The notes under the pieces were generated by a model that was not told the origin of the DNA, searched no databases, and saw only the letters and a program-made list of their open reading frames with translations. Positions 1 through 10,666 of a DNA stretch of 64,000 bases are shown here, piece after piece; position 1 is the first letter of the stretch; every line of letters starts with the position of its first letter. A program made the translations under genes and the position numbers. Origin of the DNA: JAGNHB01 sp964436005. Its GTDB lineage: Bacteria; Acidobacteriota; JAAYUB01. The stretch spans positions 1 through 64,000 of the forward strand of contig CAYTBK010000001.1 of NCBI GenBank assembly GCA_964436005.1. The letters are read 5' to 3'.

Positions 1-1583
1 ACTGGCACGCCCTGCAGTACAGCATCAACCCCGCCTGGGTCAGCGGCGACACCGGGGCCATGGGCGAGGGCTTCGGCGACTACTGGGCCGGTTCCTACGG
101 CTACTCCGAGGCCAGCGGCCCCGTCTTCCACCCCGACTGGGCCTTCCAGTGGGACGGTCACAACGAGTACTGGAAAGGCCGGGCCCACGACAAGACCTGG
201 GCCCAGTACAGTTCGTCCTTCACCTACGACGATCACGTCGAAGTCAACGGCGTCTACTCCGACGAACTGTGGGGCACGCCCATCTGGCAGGCGTTCCGGA
301 CCCTGGCCGACGTCTACGGGCGGCCCCGTTCGGAGATGGACGCCATCATCCTGCAGGCCAACTTCGGCTTCGGTTCCAGCGTGCGGATGCCCGAGATGGC
401 CGGTGCCATCGTGGCCACCGCCCAGGCTCTATTCCCCACCGGGCCCCACGCCGCGGTGTTCCGCCAGAAATTCTTCCAGAACAACATTTTCAAACCCGTC
501 AAAGCCGGCGGCTGCGAGCTGGTTTCCGAGTCGGGCTCCCCCGCCAACGGCTATCCGGACCCCGGGGAAACCGTCACAATCCAGTTCACCGTCCAGAACC
601 CGACGGATTCCGCCACCACAGACCTCGTCGGCAGCCTTCTGGCCACGGGCATCGTCGCTTCGCCGTCTTCCCCGCAGTCCTTCGGGGCCATCCCGGCCGG
701 CGGCTCGGCCACCCGGGCCTTCACCTTCACCGTTTCCCCTTCCCTGTCCTGCGGCGCCAACGTCCCGGTCACCCTTTCCCTGGCCGACGGCGGCACGTTG
801 TACCCCGACGCCGTCTGGGTCCTCCCCACGGGCTCGGAAGAAGTTCTGAGCGAAGAGAACTTCGACACCGCGACCCCACCGGCCGTGCCGGCCGGTTGGT
901 CAACCGCCGCCGCCACGGGCATCGCCAAGTGGGCCACGACCCGGGCCATCTTTCACTCGGCCCCCAATTCCGTCTATATCAAGGGTTCCTCTATCGGCAC
1001 CGACACGCGGCTGACGACGGCGGCCTTCTCCGTGCCATCGGCCGACTGCCTGCTGACCTTCTTCCAGCTGTACAATTTCGAATCCGACTTCGACGGGGGA
1101 ATCCTCGAGATTTCCATCGACAGCGGCGACTTCACCGACATCCTCGCCGCCGGCGGGTCCTTCATCGACGGCGGCTACAACGGGACGATCAACACCTACG
1201 CCAGAGACAACCCGCTGGCCGGGCGCAACGCCTGGGTCGACAGCGCCCCGTCCTTCCGCCGCACCGTCGTCGCCCTCCCCCCGACCGCCGCCGGCAAACC
1301 CGTCGCCTTCCGCTTCCGCGCCGGTTACGACGCAGGGACGAGCAGCTGGGGATGGCACCTCGACGACATCCGCCTGTCGCGGCTCTCCTGCGTCAACCCC
1401 GTGGTGCCGGGCGACGTGAACGGCGACGGCGTGGTCAGCGAGGCTGACTATGAGGACCTCTCCGGATGGCTGGCCCAGGCGGAGGGGTCGTACATCCAGG
1501 CGGCGGCGGCGGACCTGAACGCCGACGGCGCCATCGACACCCAGGACCTCGTCCTGCTGGCCCGGATGCTCCTCTCCCTCTAG
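1..1583 (+). CDS. Secreted M36-like zinc metallopeptidase with C-terminal dockerin repeats (5' truncated)
   Basis: The frame is open from base 3, so the true start lies upstream. The first visible residues contain HALQYSINPAW followed by GAMGEGFGDYWAG. The Glu and Asp of GEGFGDYW match the third zinc ligand region of fungalysin-like (M36) gluzincins, whose HExxH motif would lie just upstream of the window. A beta-rich CARDB-like segment follows (about residues 150-240 counted from base 60), then a jelly-roll-like region. The last 60 residues hold two EF-hand-like calcium loops (GDVNGDGVVSEAD and ADLNADGAIDTQD) typical of type I dockerins. The enzyme is inferred to be exported and to degrade protein outside the cell. 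The dockerin may pair with a cohesin elsewhere in the genome. Assignment to M36 rather than another gluzincin family is inference because the first half is missing. Confidence 0.75.
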   Translation, partial: WHALQYSINPAWVSGDTGAMGEGFGDYWAGSYGYSEASGPVFHPDWAFQWDGHNEYWKGRAHDKTWAQYSSSFTYDDHVEVNGVYSDELWGTPIWQAFRTLADVYGRPRSEMDAIILQANFGFGSSVRMPEMAGAIVATAQALFPTGPHAAVFRQKFFQNNIFKPVKAGGCELVSESGSPANGYPDPGETVTIQFTVQNPTDSATTDLVGSLLATGIVASPSSPQSFGAIPAGGSATRAFTFTVSPSLSCGANVPVTLSLADGGTLYPDAVWVLPTGSEEVLSEENFDTATPPAVPAGWSTAAATGIAKWATTRAIFHSAPNSVYIKGSSIGTDTRLTTAAFSVPSADCLLTFFQLYNFESDFDGGILEISIDSGDFTDILAAGGSFIDGGYNGTINTYARDNPLAGRNAWVDSAPSFRRTVVALPPTAAGKPVAFRFRAGYDAGTSSWGWHLDDIRLSRLSCVNPVVPGDVNGDGVVSEADYEDLSGWLAQAEGSYIQAAAADLNADGAIDTQDLVLLARMLLSL

Positions 1584-1592
1584 CATTGCGAC

Positions 1593-1630
1593 ACAGTGCC
1601 GGAGCCGTTCCGGCCCCGGCACTGTTTTCT
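1593..1630 (+). terminator. Rho-independent terminator after the metallopeptidase
   Basis: A 10-bp perfect stem (ACAGTGCCGG with CCGGCACTGT) encloses a 13-nt loop and is followed by TTTTCT. It begins 10 nt after the stop codon. Confidence 0.75.
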
Positions 1631-1773
1631 CCAGCCTCCCCCAAACCCTCCAGTCTTTTCTTGCGATTCCCCCGGCACTCGGGTAAAGTTGCAGACCAGT
1701 TTCACCGGAAAGGGATGCGGTCCCGACCACAGGCATGGCATCCGCCGCGAGAATTCAGCAGGGAGGTCCTCCG

Positions 1774-3075
1774 ATGTACCCCGTTCCGCAGCCATCCGCC
1801 CCGCCCGCCCGGGGCGCCGCCCCCGCCGTTTCGGTGGGAATCCTCGCCGTGATCGGCTTCGCCCTGCCCGTTTTGGCCGGACGGGAGCTCGTCTTCCCGA
1901 GCCTGCTGCCCTTCACCTCGGAAGGCCGGATGTTCACTGTCGAGATGATCCTGTTGCTGATGTACCCCCTCATCGCCGGCATCGCCACCATCGTGGCGGC
2001 GGCCGTGGCCAGGGGGCGCCTGCGGGGCGGGATCCTGGTGGGTCTCGGCCTGCTGACCGTCGTCGTCAACCTGACCGGCGCCAACGTCCTGCCCCAGTTC
2101 TCCCAGATGCTGGCCCAGGGCGTCTCCGATTCGGCACGGACGGCGGCCCTGACTGTCCTGCTCGGGTTCGCCGGGTGGTCGCTCCTCTGGGCGGGCGCCG
2201 GCGTCGTCGCGGGACGGGAGTGGGACCGGCTGCCGAAAATCCTGGCCGCCGTGGGCGGGGCGCTTTTCGTCCTCCACCTGCTGCTGCCCATCCTCCCCTC
2301 CCAGGCGGGCGCCACCCTGCTGGGCTTCCCCTTCAAGCTGCTGACGGCGGAAGCGGTCCCCCCCGAAGCGAAGGGATTGGGGGCCCTCATCCTCCTTTCC
2401 ATGGTTCTGAACGTCATCGGGAGCGTTGTAGGGTTCTGCCTGGCGGGCAGCCGCACGGGAACCGGACTGGCCAAGGGGATCCGGGTCCTGGCCGTCTGCG
2501 GGGTCGTGCTTCTGCTGCTCACCCCGCTGTATGCCCTCCTGCTGGCCGTCGGCTCCAGTTCAGAAACCCTGGCCCCCGCCCTGCTCGCCTACGTCAAGTT
2601 CCTGTGCACGGGCATCGGCCTCTTCGCCGTCATCCCGCTGGGCCTGGCCGACCTGCTGGGGGCGGGAACATCTCCGGCCGCCTTCGCGGCGGGCGCCGGG
2701 CCGGCGCCCTACGGCCCCGGATACGGCGCCCCGTACGGAGCCCCGCCGCCCCATCCGGGATACCCCGCCTGCCCGCCCCAGGGATATCCCGGCCAGGCTC
2801 AGCCGGCGCCCCGGGCCTACCCGGGCTACCCGCCGCCGGCGCAGCCGCCCCAGGGGCCGGGGGCGCCATACGGCTGGCCGTCCCCGCCCGCCGGCCAACC
2901 GCGGGGAGGGCAACCCCAACCGGCGGCACCCGGCACCTGGCCCGCCCCCCCCGCCGGGGCCTGCCCGCCGGACCCGCGGTTGGCCGAGGCCTACCGGCTG
3001 CTCATGGCCGGCGCCATTACGCGCGAAGAATACGAGCGCCGCTGGCGGGAATGCCAGGCCCGCCCCTACCGCTAG
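1774..3075 (+). CDS. Multi-pass membrane protein with Pro-rich tail and SHOCT-like C-terminus
   Basis: This 433-residue protein has unknown function. The ATG at 1774 is chosen because GGGAGG lies 8 nt upstream; an in-frame ATG at 1735 has no such site. About seven hydrophobic segments span residues 20-310. They are followed by a roughly 100-residue linker rich in Pro, Gly, Tyr and Ala (repeated YPGY, PPP and QPA). The last 30 residues (LAEAYRLLMAGAITREEYE) match the SHOCT pattern, a short helical domain often found at the ends of oligomerising or membrane proteins. Nearby genes do not suggest a pathway. Confidence 0.75.
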   Translation: MYPVPQPSAPPARGAAPAVSVGILAVIGFALPVLAGRELVFPSLLPFTSEGRMFTVEMILLLMYPLIAGIATIVAAAVARGRLRGGILVGLGLLTVVVNLTGANVLPQFSQMLAQGVSDSARTAALTVLLGFAGWSLLWAGAGVVAGREWDRLPKILAAVGGALFVLHLLLPILPSQAGATLLGFPFKLLTAEAVPPEAKGLGALILLSMVLNVIGSVVGFCLAGSRTGTGLAKGIRVLAVCGVVLLLLTPLYALLLAVGSSSETLAPALLAYVKFLCTGIGLFAVIPLGLADLLGAGTSPAAFAAGAGPAPYGPGYGAPYGAPPPHPGYPACPPQGYPGQAQPAPRAYPGYPPPAQPPQGPGAPYGWPSPPAGQPRGGQPQPAAPGTWPAPPAGACPPDPRLAEAYRLLMAGAITREEYERRWRECQARPYR

Positions 3076-3110
3076 GGCGTTTCCCCCGGCCGTTGCGTCC
3101 CCGTTCAGGG

Positions 3111-3116
3111 TATAAT
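3111..3116 (+). promoter_or_regulatory. -10 element upstream of the uracil-DNA glycosylase gene
   Basis: A perfect TATAAT lies 38 nt before the ATG at 3155. No good -35 is visible at 16-18 nt spacing. Confidence 0.5.
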
Positions 3117-3154
3117 CCGCCGGGTTGCCGAACCGGACTTCACGGAGAGAATCC

Positions 3155-3874
3155 ATGACGCCGCTCCACCCGCTGTTGAAGATCGCCGACGAACTGACGG
3201 CCGACCTGGCCCGCCTGTCCTTCCCGCCGCCGGTGGCCTACGTCTACCACCCGCTCGTGTACGCCCGGGAAGCCCACGGGGAGTACCTGGCGAAGTACGC
3301 CGCCCCCCCCCGCGAGGTGGTGTTCCTGGGCATGAACCCCGGCCCCTGGGGGATGGCCCAGACAGGCGTGCCCTTCGGCGAGGTGGGCCTCGTCCGCGAC
3401 TGGCTGGGCATCGCCGCGGCGGTGGGGCGGCCGGAGCGCGAGCACCCCAGGCGGCCCGTGCGCGGGCTGCACTGCCCCCGCAGCGAAGTGAGCGGCAAGC
3501 GCCTGTGGGGCTGGGCCCGCCAGCGGTTCGGCACGCCGGAGCGCTTCTTCGAGCGCTTCTTCGTGGCCAACTACTGCCCGCTCCTGTTCCTGGAGGAGAG
3601 CGGCCGGAACCGGACGCCCGAGCAGTTCCCGCGAGACGTCCGCCGGGCGCTGGAATCCGCCTGCGACCGGGCCCTGCGGGCGACGGTCTCCTGGCTAAAG
3701 GCCCGGGTGCTGGTGGGGGTGGGCAATTTCGCCGAGGCCCGGGCCCGGGAGGCCCTGGCGGGTCTGCCGGTGCGCGTCGCCCGCATCCCCCACCCCAGCC
3801 CGGCCAGCCCGCTGGCCAACCGCAACTGGCCCGCCGCCGCCGAGGAGGCCCTCCGCGCCGCCGGCGTGCTGTGA
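3155..3874 (+). CDS. SMUG1-type uracil-DNA glycosylase
   Basis: This 239-residue protein should remove uracil and oxidised pyrimidines from DNA as the first step of base-excision repair. Two family motifs are visible: GMNPGPWGMAQTGVPFGEV (about residues 56-75) and HPSPASPLANRNW (about residues 210-222). The GMNP-type motif 1, rather than the GxDPY of UNG, is diagnostic of the SMUG1 family, and HPSP holds the leucine-loop-side motif. The region between contains the conserved GxxLWGW and FVANYCPLLFL stretches. The ATG at 3155 has GGAGA 8-12 nt upstream. It appears to be a single-gene unit. SMUG1 is mostly known from animals and scattered bacteria such as Geobacter. Confidence 0.88.
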   Translation: MTPLHPLLKIADELTADLARLSFPPPVAYVYHPLVYAREAHGEYLAKYAAPPREVVFLGMNPGPWGMAQTGVPFGEVGLVRDWLGIAAAVGRPEREHPRRPVRGLHCPRSEVSGKRLWGWARQRFGTPERFFERFFVANYCPLLFLEESGRNRTPEQFPRDVRRALESACDRALRATVSWLKARVLVGVGNFAEARAREALAGLPVRVARIPHPSPASPLANRNWPAAAEEALRAAGVL

Positions 3875-4026
3875 GCCCGGGCGGCCGATGGACGGAAGGC
3901 GGAAGCGGGAAACCCGATGGTTCGGCAGACGGCCGGGCCTGCGGAAAGCGGCGGCTCGCCGGCTCGCGGCCGCACGCCCCGGCCTTCGGCTCATGACGCC
4001 GGATTTTGCGGCGAGAGAGGTACCCC

Positions 4027-4725
4027 ATGGAAAACACACCGGAAACGACCCGGCACTTCGAATCGTTCGAGCTCATCGTGGCCATCCTGCTGGGGCTGGG
4101 GGCGGTGGGTGCCGCGCTGACCAGCTACCAGAACGGCAAGTGGAACTATGCGGCCAACGTGGCCTACAGCGAATCGAGCACCCTGACCGTCGAAGCCTCG
4201 ACGATCTTCAACTTCGCCGTGACCGTCATCAGCGCGGACTACGCCATGGACGTCCAGGCCCGGCAGCTGCTGCTGAACGCCGCCACGGCCAGGGACCCCC
4301 AGGCCGGGAAACGAGACCTGCAACTCGCCAACTACGTGTACAAGCACCGGATGAGCGACGACGGCTACGCAGCGCTCGGGCTGCCCAGGCAATACCGTCC
4401 GGCGGAGGGCCAGACGACGCCGGACATGCCCATGGAGTTACTGATGCCGGCCCTGCAGCGTGACCTGGACACGAAATACCTGAAGAAGATGGTGGACCCC
4501 GCGACCCGGAAATTCAGCGAGGCCGAAAAGAAGTCGGCCGAAGGGCGCCGGGCGGGTGACGAGGGCGACAAGTTCAGCCAAATCGGCCTATTCTATTCGA
4601 TCAGCCTGTTCGTCACCGGCGTCGCCCTGGTTTTCAAGACCCACATCAAATGGGGGTTCGTCGGGCTCGGGTTCGTGGTCTTCGCCTTCGCCACCGTCCG
4701 GCTTTTCCTGGTCCCCTGGGCTTGA
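4027..4725 (+). CDS. Conserved membrane protein of unknown function (DUF4337-like layout)
   Basis: The 232-residue product has one membrane helix near the N-terminus (about residues 12-33) and two at the C-terminus (about residues 185-230). The central soluble region is rich in Ala, Asp and Lys and probably helical. This arrangement resembles the DUF4337 group, but the match is by layout rather than by a clear motif. The ATG at 4027 follows GAGAGG. The gene converges with the next gene on the opposite strand, with only 19 nt between their stops. No function can be assigned. Confidence 0.65.
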   Translation: MENTPETTRHFESFELIVAILLGLGAVGAALTSYQNGKWNYAANVAYSESSTLTVEASTIFNFAVTVISADYAMDVQARQLLLNAATARDPQAGKRDLQLANYVYKHRMSDDGYAALGLPRQYRPAEGQTTPDMPMELLMPALQRDLDTKYLKKMVDPATRKFSEAEKKSAEGRRAGDEGDKFSQIGLFYSISLFVTGVALVFKTHIKWGFVGLGFVVFAFATVRLFLVPWA

Positions 4726-4744
4726 CCCGGGCTCGGGGAACGAC

Positions 4745-5938
4745 CTAGGGCTGCTGGAGGCAGAGGACGTACTCGGCCGGGATGCTGGTGTCCGCCTCGG
4801 TGCAGACGACGCTGAGGCTGTAGTTGCCGCCGCTGGTCGGGGTGTAGGACAGCACTTCGTCGTCGGCGTTCCAGGGCAGGTTGGTCCCGATGGCCACGAT
4901 GTGGTAGCTGTCGTCCCACAGCTCGAGGGTGACCGGCAAGTGGGAAGGCGGCCCGAAGACGCGCCGCAGTAACGCCGCGTAGAACGTCTTGCCCGCCTGC
5001 AGGGAGAACGTGTAGCTGTCCCGTTCCCCCGCTTCCGTAGAATTCACGTTCAGCGACCCGTTGACCACGGCGGGAAGGTGTTCGACCAGGCCCGCCGTGG
5101 CGTAGTCGTTGTCAGGCTCCTTTTCGAAGAACTGGGCCGCGTACCCGTATTCCACCCACTCATGGACCGGGAGCGACGTGTACACCGTCCGCGACGGGTG
5201 GACGATGCCCCGGATGCCCAGCAGGCAAAAATTTCCGTCCAGACTGTACAAATGCAAATTACACTTGAAGTTCGTCCCCAGGTCATGCTCGGAGAAGAAA
5301 TCGCGCAGGTATCCCGCCCATTGGCTCTTCCCCATCAGTACGACCTGCTTGGGCGCGATGCCGGCATCCGGGATTCCGATCTTGACGCTGACGGCCTGGT
5401 CGTTCAGGTTGACGAGGACGAAAGACAGGTCCGTCTGCTGCCCGGGGAGGGGGCTGTCACTGGCCAGGACCGCCTCGAGGTACGCCTCGGAGGTGGGCTT
5501 CGCGGGCGGGACGGCCAGGGCGAACTCCAGGGGCGGGTTCGAAATGTCCGTGCGGTTGAGGCAATACTCACAGCTGGCGGTCTTGAGGGGCCACTGCGAC
5601 TTCACCCACGCCCAGCCGGTCCGGAGGGAAACCGTCCCGGACGTGGTGCAGGTGATCGTGCCCGAACAGGAACTGCAGTGGAACACTGACTTCGTGCCGT
5701 TGAAGGAGGGGTTGTCGCTGACCAGGGTCACGGCGAGAGGGGATCCATCCGCGTCGAAGAAGCACAGGTCCACGGCCCCGTTCAGGCCCAGGGTGAAGCG
5801 GGTGCGGTAGGCCAGGTTGGAGAATGTGCCGTCGGCGACGTAGGGGAACACACTGTCGCTGTAAGCCCGCACCGAGGCCCCCCCACAACAGAGGGCCAGG
5901 AAGGCGGCCGCCAGGAAAAATCGCTTGTGGTGACGCAC
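4745..5938 (-). CDS. Secreted protein with C-terminal PPC-like beta domain
   Basis: This is a 397-residue exported protein of unknown function. The GTG start at 5938 is preceded by a very strong AAGGAGG 6 nt away. It opens a classical signal peptide: basic VRHHKR, a hydrophobic core of Ala/Leu/Phe, and cleavage near ASVRA. Several Cys pairs follow in the first 150 residues (for example CSSCSGTITC), suggesting disulfides outside the cytoplasm. The last 120 residues (EPDNDYATA, DSYTFSLQAGKTFYA and SGGNYSLSV) resemble bacterial pre-peptidase C-terminal domains. A longer in-frame extension up to 6163 is open but lacks a ribosome-binding site and would bury the signal peptide. Confidence 0.7.
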   Translation of the reverse strand: MRHHKRFFLAAAFLALCCGGASVRAYSDSVFPYVADGTFSNLAYRTRFTLGLNGAVDLCFFDADGSPLAVTLVSDNPSFNGTKSVFHCSSCSGTITCTTSGTVSLRTGWAWVKSQWPLKTASCEYCLNRTDISNPPLEFALAVPPAKPTSEAYLEAVLASDSPLPGQQTDLSFVLVNLNDQAVSVKIGIPDAGIAPKQVVLMGKSQWAGYLRDFFSEHDLGTNFKCNLHLYSLDGNFCLLGIRGIVHPSRTVYTSLPVHEWVEYGYAAQFFEKEPDNDYATAGLVEHLPAVVNGSLNVNSTEAGERDSYTFSLQAGKTFYAALLRRVFGPPSHLPVTLELWDDSYHIVAIGTNLPWNADDEVLSYTPTSGGNYSLSVVCTEADTSIPAEYVLCLQQP

Positions 5939-6023
5939 GGGGAACCTCCTTGCGTGGTGGCGCGGGACGGGGCCGAGATCGGCGGACTCCTCCCGAAGAG
6001 CGAACGGGTATGGAAACGAAACC

Positions 6024-6032
6024 ATTGTAGCA
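6024..6032 (-). promoter_or_regulatory. Extended -10 promoter for the secreted PPC-like protein
   Basis: On the minus strand the sequence reads TGCTACAAT, a TGn-extended -10 hexamer, about 85 nt before the GTG start at 5938. Confidence 0.45.
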
Positions 6033-6150
6033 CTGAACCCGGATTGCCCGAACAAATCCTTCCGGCCGCAGTTTCGCCGGCCGGCTAGAAGGCCGCGCCC
6101 GGCCCGGCGGAGGGCGCCGGCGTGGACGGGCGGGCGATCCGCTTTGCCGT

Positions 6151-6179
6151 TTGCGGCATCCAAAGATTTTTGCTATAAT
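6151..6179 (+). promoter_or_regulatory. Sigma70-type promoter of the ftsH operon
   Basis: TTGCGG (6151-6156) and a perfect TATAAT (6174-6179) are separated by 17 nt. The predicted start of transcription is about 20 nt before the GTG of ftsH. Confidence 0.7.
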
Positions 6180-6206
6180 GCGCCCTTTTCGCGCGCGGAG
6201 GCGACT

Positions 6207-8149
<1,943 letters not shown>

Positions 8150-8153
<4 letters not shown>

Positions 8154-9025
8154 CGCCGTCCGCCCCCGTCCTCGACACCGGCCGGCGGCGCCTGTCCTGC
8201 GGGCCCCGGCCTCTGGTGATGGGCATCATCAACGTCACGCCCGACTCCTTCTCGGACGGCGGGAAGCACCTGGACCGGGCGGCCGCCGTGGAATGCGGCC
8301 TGGCCATGGTGCGCGACGGGGCCGACATCCTCGACGTCGGCGGCGAATCCTCCCGCCCGGGCGCCGCCCCCGTCCCCCCGGACGAGGAGCGGGAGCGGGT
8401 CGTCCCCGTGATCCGGGCCCTGGCAGAACGGGTGCCGGTGCCCATCTCCGTCGACACCTGCAAGGCCGAAGTCGCCGATGCGGCCCTGGACGCCGGCGCC
8501 GAAATCGTCAACGACATCACCGGTCTCTCCGCCCCGGCCATGGTGGCCCTGGTCCGCCGGCGAGGGTGCGCGGCCGTGGCCATGCACATGCGGGGCACCC
8601 CCGAAACCATGCAGAAACTGCCCCGGTCCGGCGACATTCTGTCCGAAGTGGACTCCTTCTTCAAAAGTGTCTTGCGTTTGCCGCTTGATCCGGATAAGAT
8701 TGCCTTGGACCCTGGGATCGGTTTCGGGAAGAGCGTTGCAGACAACTTGATCCTCCTGAAACATCTGGAGCGATTTACCGCTCACGGACGCCCCATCCTG
8801 GTCGGCGCCTCGCGAAAATCCTTCATCGGGAAGACAACGGGAGCCGACGCGTGCGACAGGCTTCCTGGTTCTCTGGCTTCCGCCGTCCTCGCTTTTTGGA
8901 ATGGAGCCTCCGTCGTACGTTGCCATGACGTTCGGGAGACCCTGCAGGCCCTGAAAGTGGCCGCCGCGATCCGGGCCGGGAGCGAAGAAGGTTGGACTAC
9001 CTTGCCACGATCTGGAAACATCTGA
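8150..9025 (+). CDS. folP: Dihydropteroate synthase
   Basis: This enzyme condenses p-aminobenzoate with 6-hydroxymethyl-7,8-dihydropterin diphosphate in folate synthesis and is the sulfonamide target. The 291-residue protein carries the family signatures GIINVTPDSFSDGG (about 24-37), GGESSRPGA, SVDTCKAEVA, NDITG, DPGIGFGKS and GASRKSF. The start ATG overlaps the ftsH stop codon, implying translational coupling. Its 3' end overlaps the likely start of cdaA by 34 nt. The stretch from about 8660 to 8950 is less GC-rich at third positions than the rest of the operon. Confidence 0.95.
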
Positions 9026-9825
9026 CGGCGATCCGCATCACCACCATGGACGTGGTGGACATCCTGCTGATCTCCCTCGTGGTGTACCGCGTCCTGGTGG
9101 AAATCCGGGGCACCCGCGCGGCGAAGATGGCCGTGGGCATCGGTTTCCTGGTGGCCGGCTACTACCTGGCCGACGTGCTGCACCTGCCCGTCACCCGCTG
9201 GGCCCTCACCAACCTCGCCCCCTACATGGCATTCGTCATCATCATCGTCTACCAGGACGAGATCCGGAAAATCCTCTCCAACATCGGATCCTCCCGCTTC
9301 TTCCTGTTCTTCGCCTCCAAGGAGAAGGTCCCCGACTACGAGGAGATCGTCCTGGCCTCGGTGACGCTCTCCTCCAAGCGCATCGGCGCCCTCGTCCTGA
9401 TCGAACGCTTCGTGGGCCTGCGGAACTACATGGAGAACGGCATCGTGCTCAACTCCAACCTCTCCTACGATCTCCTGGTGACCGTCTTCCACCCCGAAAC
9501 GCCCCTGCACGACGGCGCGGTGATCGTCCAGCGCGACAAGATCGCGGCGGCCTCCTGCTTCCTGCCGCTCACCCTGGACCCGCACCTCAGCAAGGAGTAC
9601 GGAACCCGGCACCGCGCGGCCATCGGCATCACGGAAGAAACGGACGCCGTGGCCGTGGTGGTTTCGGAGGAAACCGGCCGCATCTCGGTGGCCGTAGACG
9701 GCAAGCTGAAAAGAATCAACAATTCGGACGAGCTGTCTGATTTCCTCCGCCTGATGACCAGCCGCACGGCGAGGCGGTTCCAGTGGTTCGGCGCTTTCCG
9801 CAAGGACAAGGCCCGCGCTTCCTGA
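8992..9825 (+). CDS. cdaA: Diadenylate cyclase CdaA (c-di-AMP synthase)
   Basis: CdaA makes cyclic di-AMP from two ATP and sits in the cytoplasmic membrane. The 277-residue product has about three N-terminal membrane helices (residues 18-90) and a DisA_N/DAC domain with both catalytic motifs, LHDGAVIV and GTRHRAA. The family's GTRA segment after the first helix is also present. The start is uncertain. The TTG at 8992 gives the usual N-terminal length, but its GAAGAAGG sits immediately adjacent; the next candidate is ATG 9046. No ybbR or glmM follows, unlike the classic Firmicutes cdaA operon. Likely cotranscribed with ftsH and folP. Confidence 0.93.
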   Translation: MDYLATIWKHLTAIRITTMDVVDILLISLVVYRVLVEIRGTRAAKMAVGIGFLVAGYYLADVLHLPVTRWALTNLAPYMAFVIIIVYQDEIRKILSNIGSSRFFLFFASKEKVPDYEEIVLASVTLSSKRIGALVLIERFVGLRNYMENGIVLNSNLSYDLLVTVFHPETPLHDGAVIVQRDKIAAASCFLPLTLDPHLSKEYGTRHRAAIGITEETDAVAVVVSEETGRISVAVDGKLKRINNSDELSDFLRLMTSRTARRFQWFGAFRKDKARAS

Positions 9826-9835
9826 TGGGCCGCCC

Positions 9836-10666
9836 ATGAGCCACCAGTTTTCCCGCGTCGAAAGGTTGGTGGGCCCCGTGCGCCTGGAGCGCATCCGGCG
9901 CTCCCGGGTGGCCGTCGTCGGTTTGGGGGCCGTCGGTTCGTACGTGGTGGAAGCCCTGGCCCGGGCCGGCGTCGGCACCCTGCGCCTGGTGGACTTCGAC
10001 GTCGTCCAGCCCTCCAACATCAACCGGCAGCTCCTGGCGCTGCACTCCACCGTGGGCCAGCCCAAGGCCGAACTGGCGGCCAGCCGCGTGCGGGACATCT
10101 TCCCGGGCTGCCGGGCCGAAGCGTTGCGCCTCTTCGCCCACCGGGACACCCTGGAAGCCGTCTTCGCCGGCGGGCTCGACCTGGTGCTGGACGCCATCGA
10201 CTCAGTCACCCCGAAGGTGGAACTGATCGCCGGCGCCCTGGAACGGGGCCTCCCCATCATGTCGAGCATGGGCGCGGCGCTGCGGACCGACCCCTCCGCC
10301 GTGCGCTTCGGCCCTCTCTCGGCCTCCATCCAGTGCCCGCTGGCCTCTCGCATCCGGAAGCTGCTGCGCCGGCGGGGCTGCGGCGTGGAGTTCCCCTGCG
10401 TCTACTCCGTGGAACAGCTGGACCGCACCGACCGGCTGGCCCGGCGAGCCGGGCGCGCCGAGGAAGGCGGGCGGCCGGAACCAGCGGAAGCCTGCCCCCA
10501 CGAAGCCGCCGTCCTGGACGACGGGGGGAAACCCTTCAACCTGGGACGGACCCGTCGCGTCCTGGGCAGCCTGCCCACCATGACGGGCATCATGGGCCTG
10601 ACGCTGGCCCACGAAGCGCTCCGTTTCCTGGCGGGCGGTTCTTTCGACAACGGAGAAATCAAATGA
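9836..10666 (+). CDS. tcdA: tRNA threonylcarbamoyladenosine dehydratase (ThiF/E1-like)
   Basis: The 276-residue protein belongs to the ThiF/MoeB/E1 superfamily. The nucleotide-binding GLGAVGSY lies at about residue 30, and DFDVVQPSNINRQLLAL plus GQPKAE match the TcdA (CsdL/YgdL) subgroup. TcdA cyclises t6A37 in ANN-decoding tRNAs to ct6A using ATP. A Cys-containing C-terminal segment (FPCVYSVEQ) corresponds to the family's V.VVYS.E region. The start lies 10 nt after the cdaA stop, and the stop overlaps the ATG of the next gene. Other ThiF-like activities cannot be excluded by sequence alone. Confidence 0.85.
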   Translation: MSHQFSRVERLVGPVRLERIRRSRVAVVGLGAVGSYVVEALARAGVGTLRLVDFDVVQPSNINRQLLALHSTVGQPKAELAASRVRDIFPGCRAEALRLFAHRDTLEAVFAGGLDLVLDAIDSVTPKVELIAGALERGLPIMSSMGAALRTDPSAVRFGPLSASIQCPLASRIRKLLRRRGCGVEFPCVYSVEQLDRTDRLARRAGRAEEGGRPEPAEACPHEAAVLDDGGKPFNLGRTRRVLGSLPTMTGIMGLTLAHEALRFLAGGSFDNGEIK

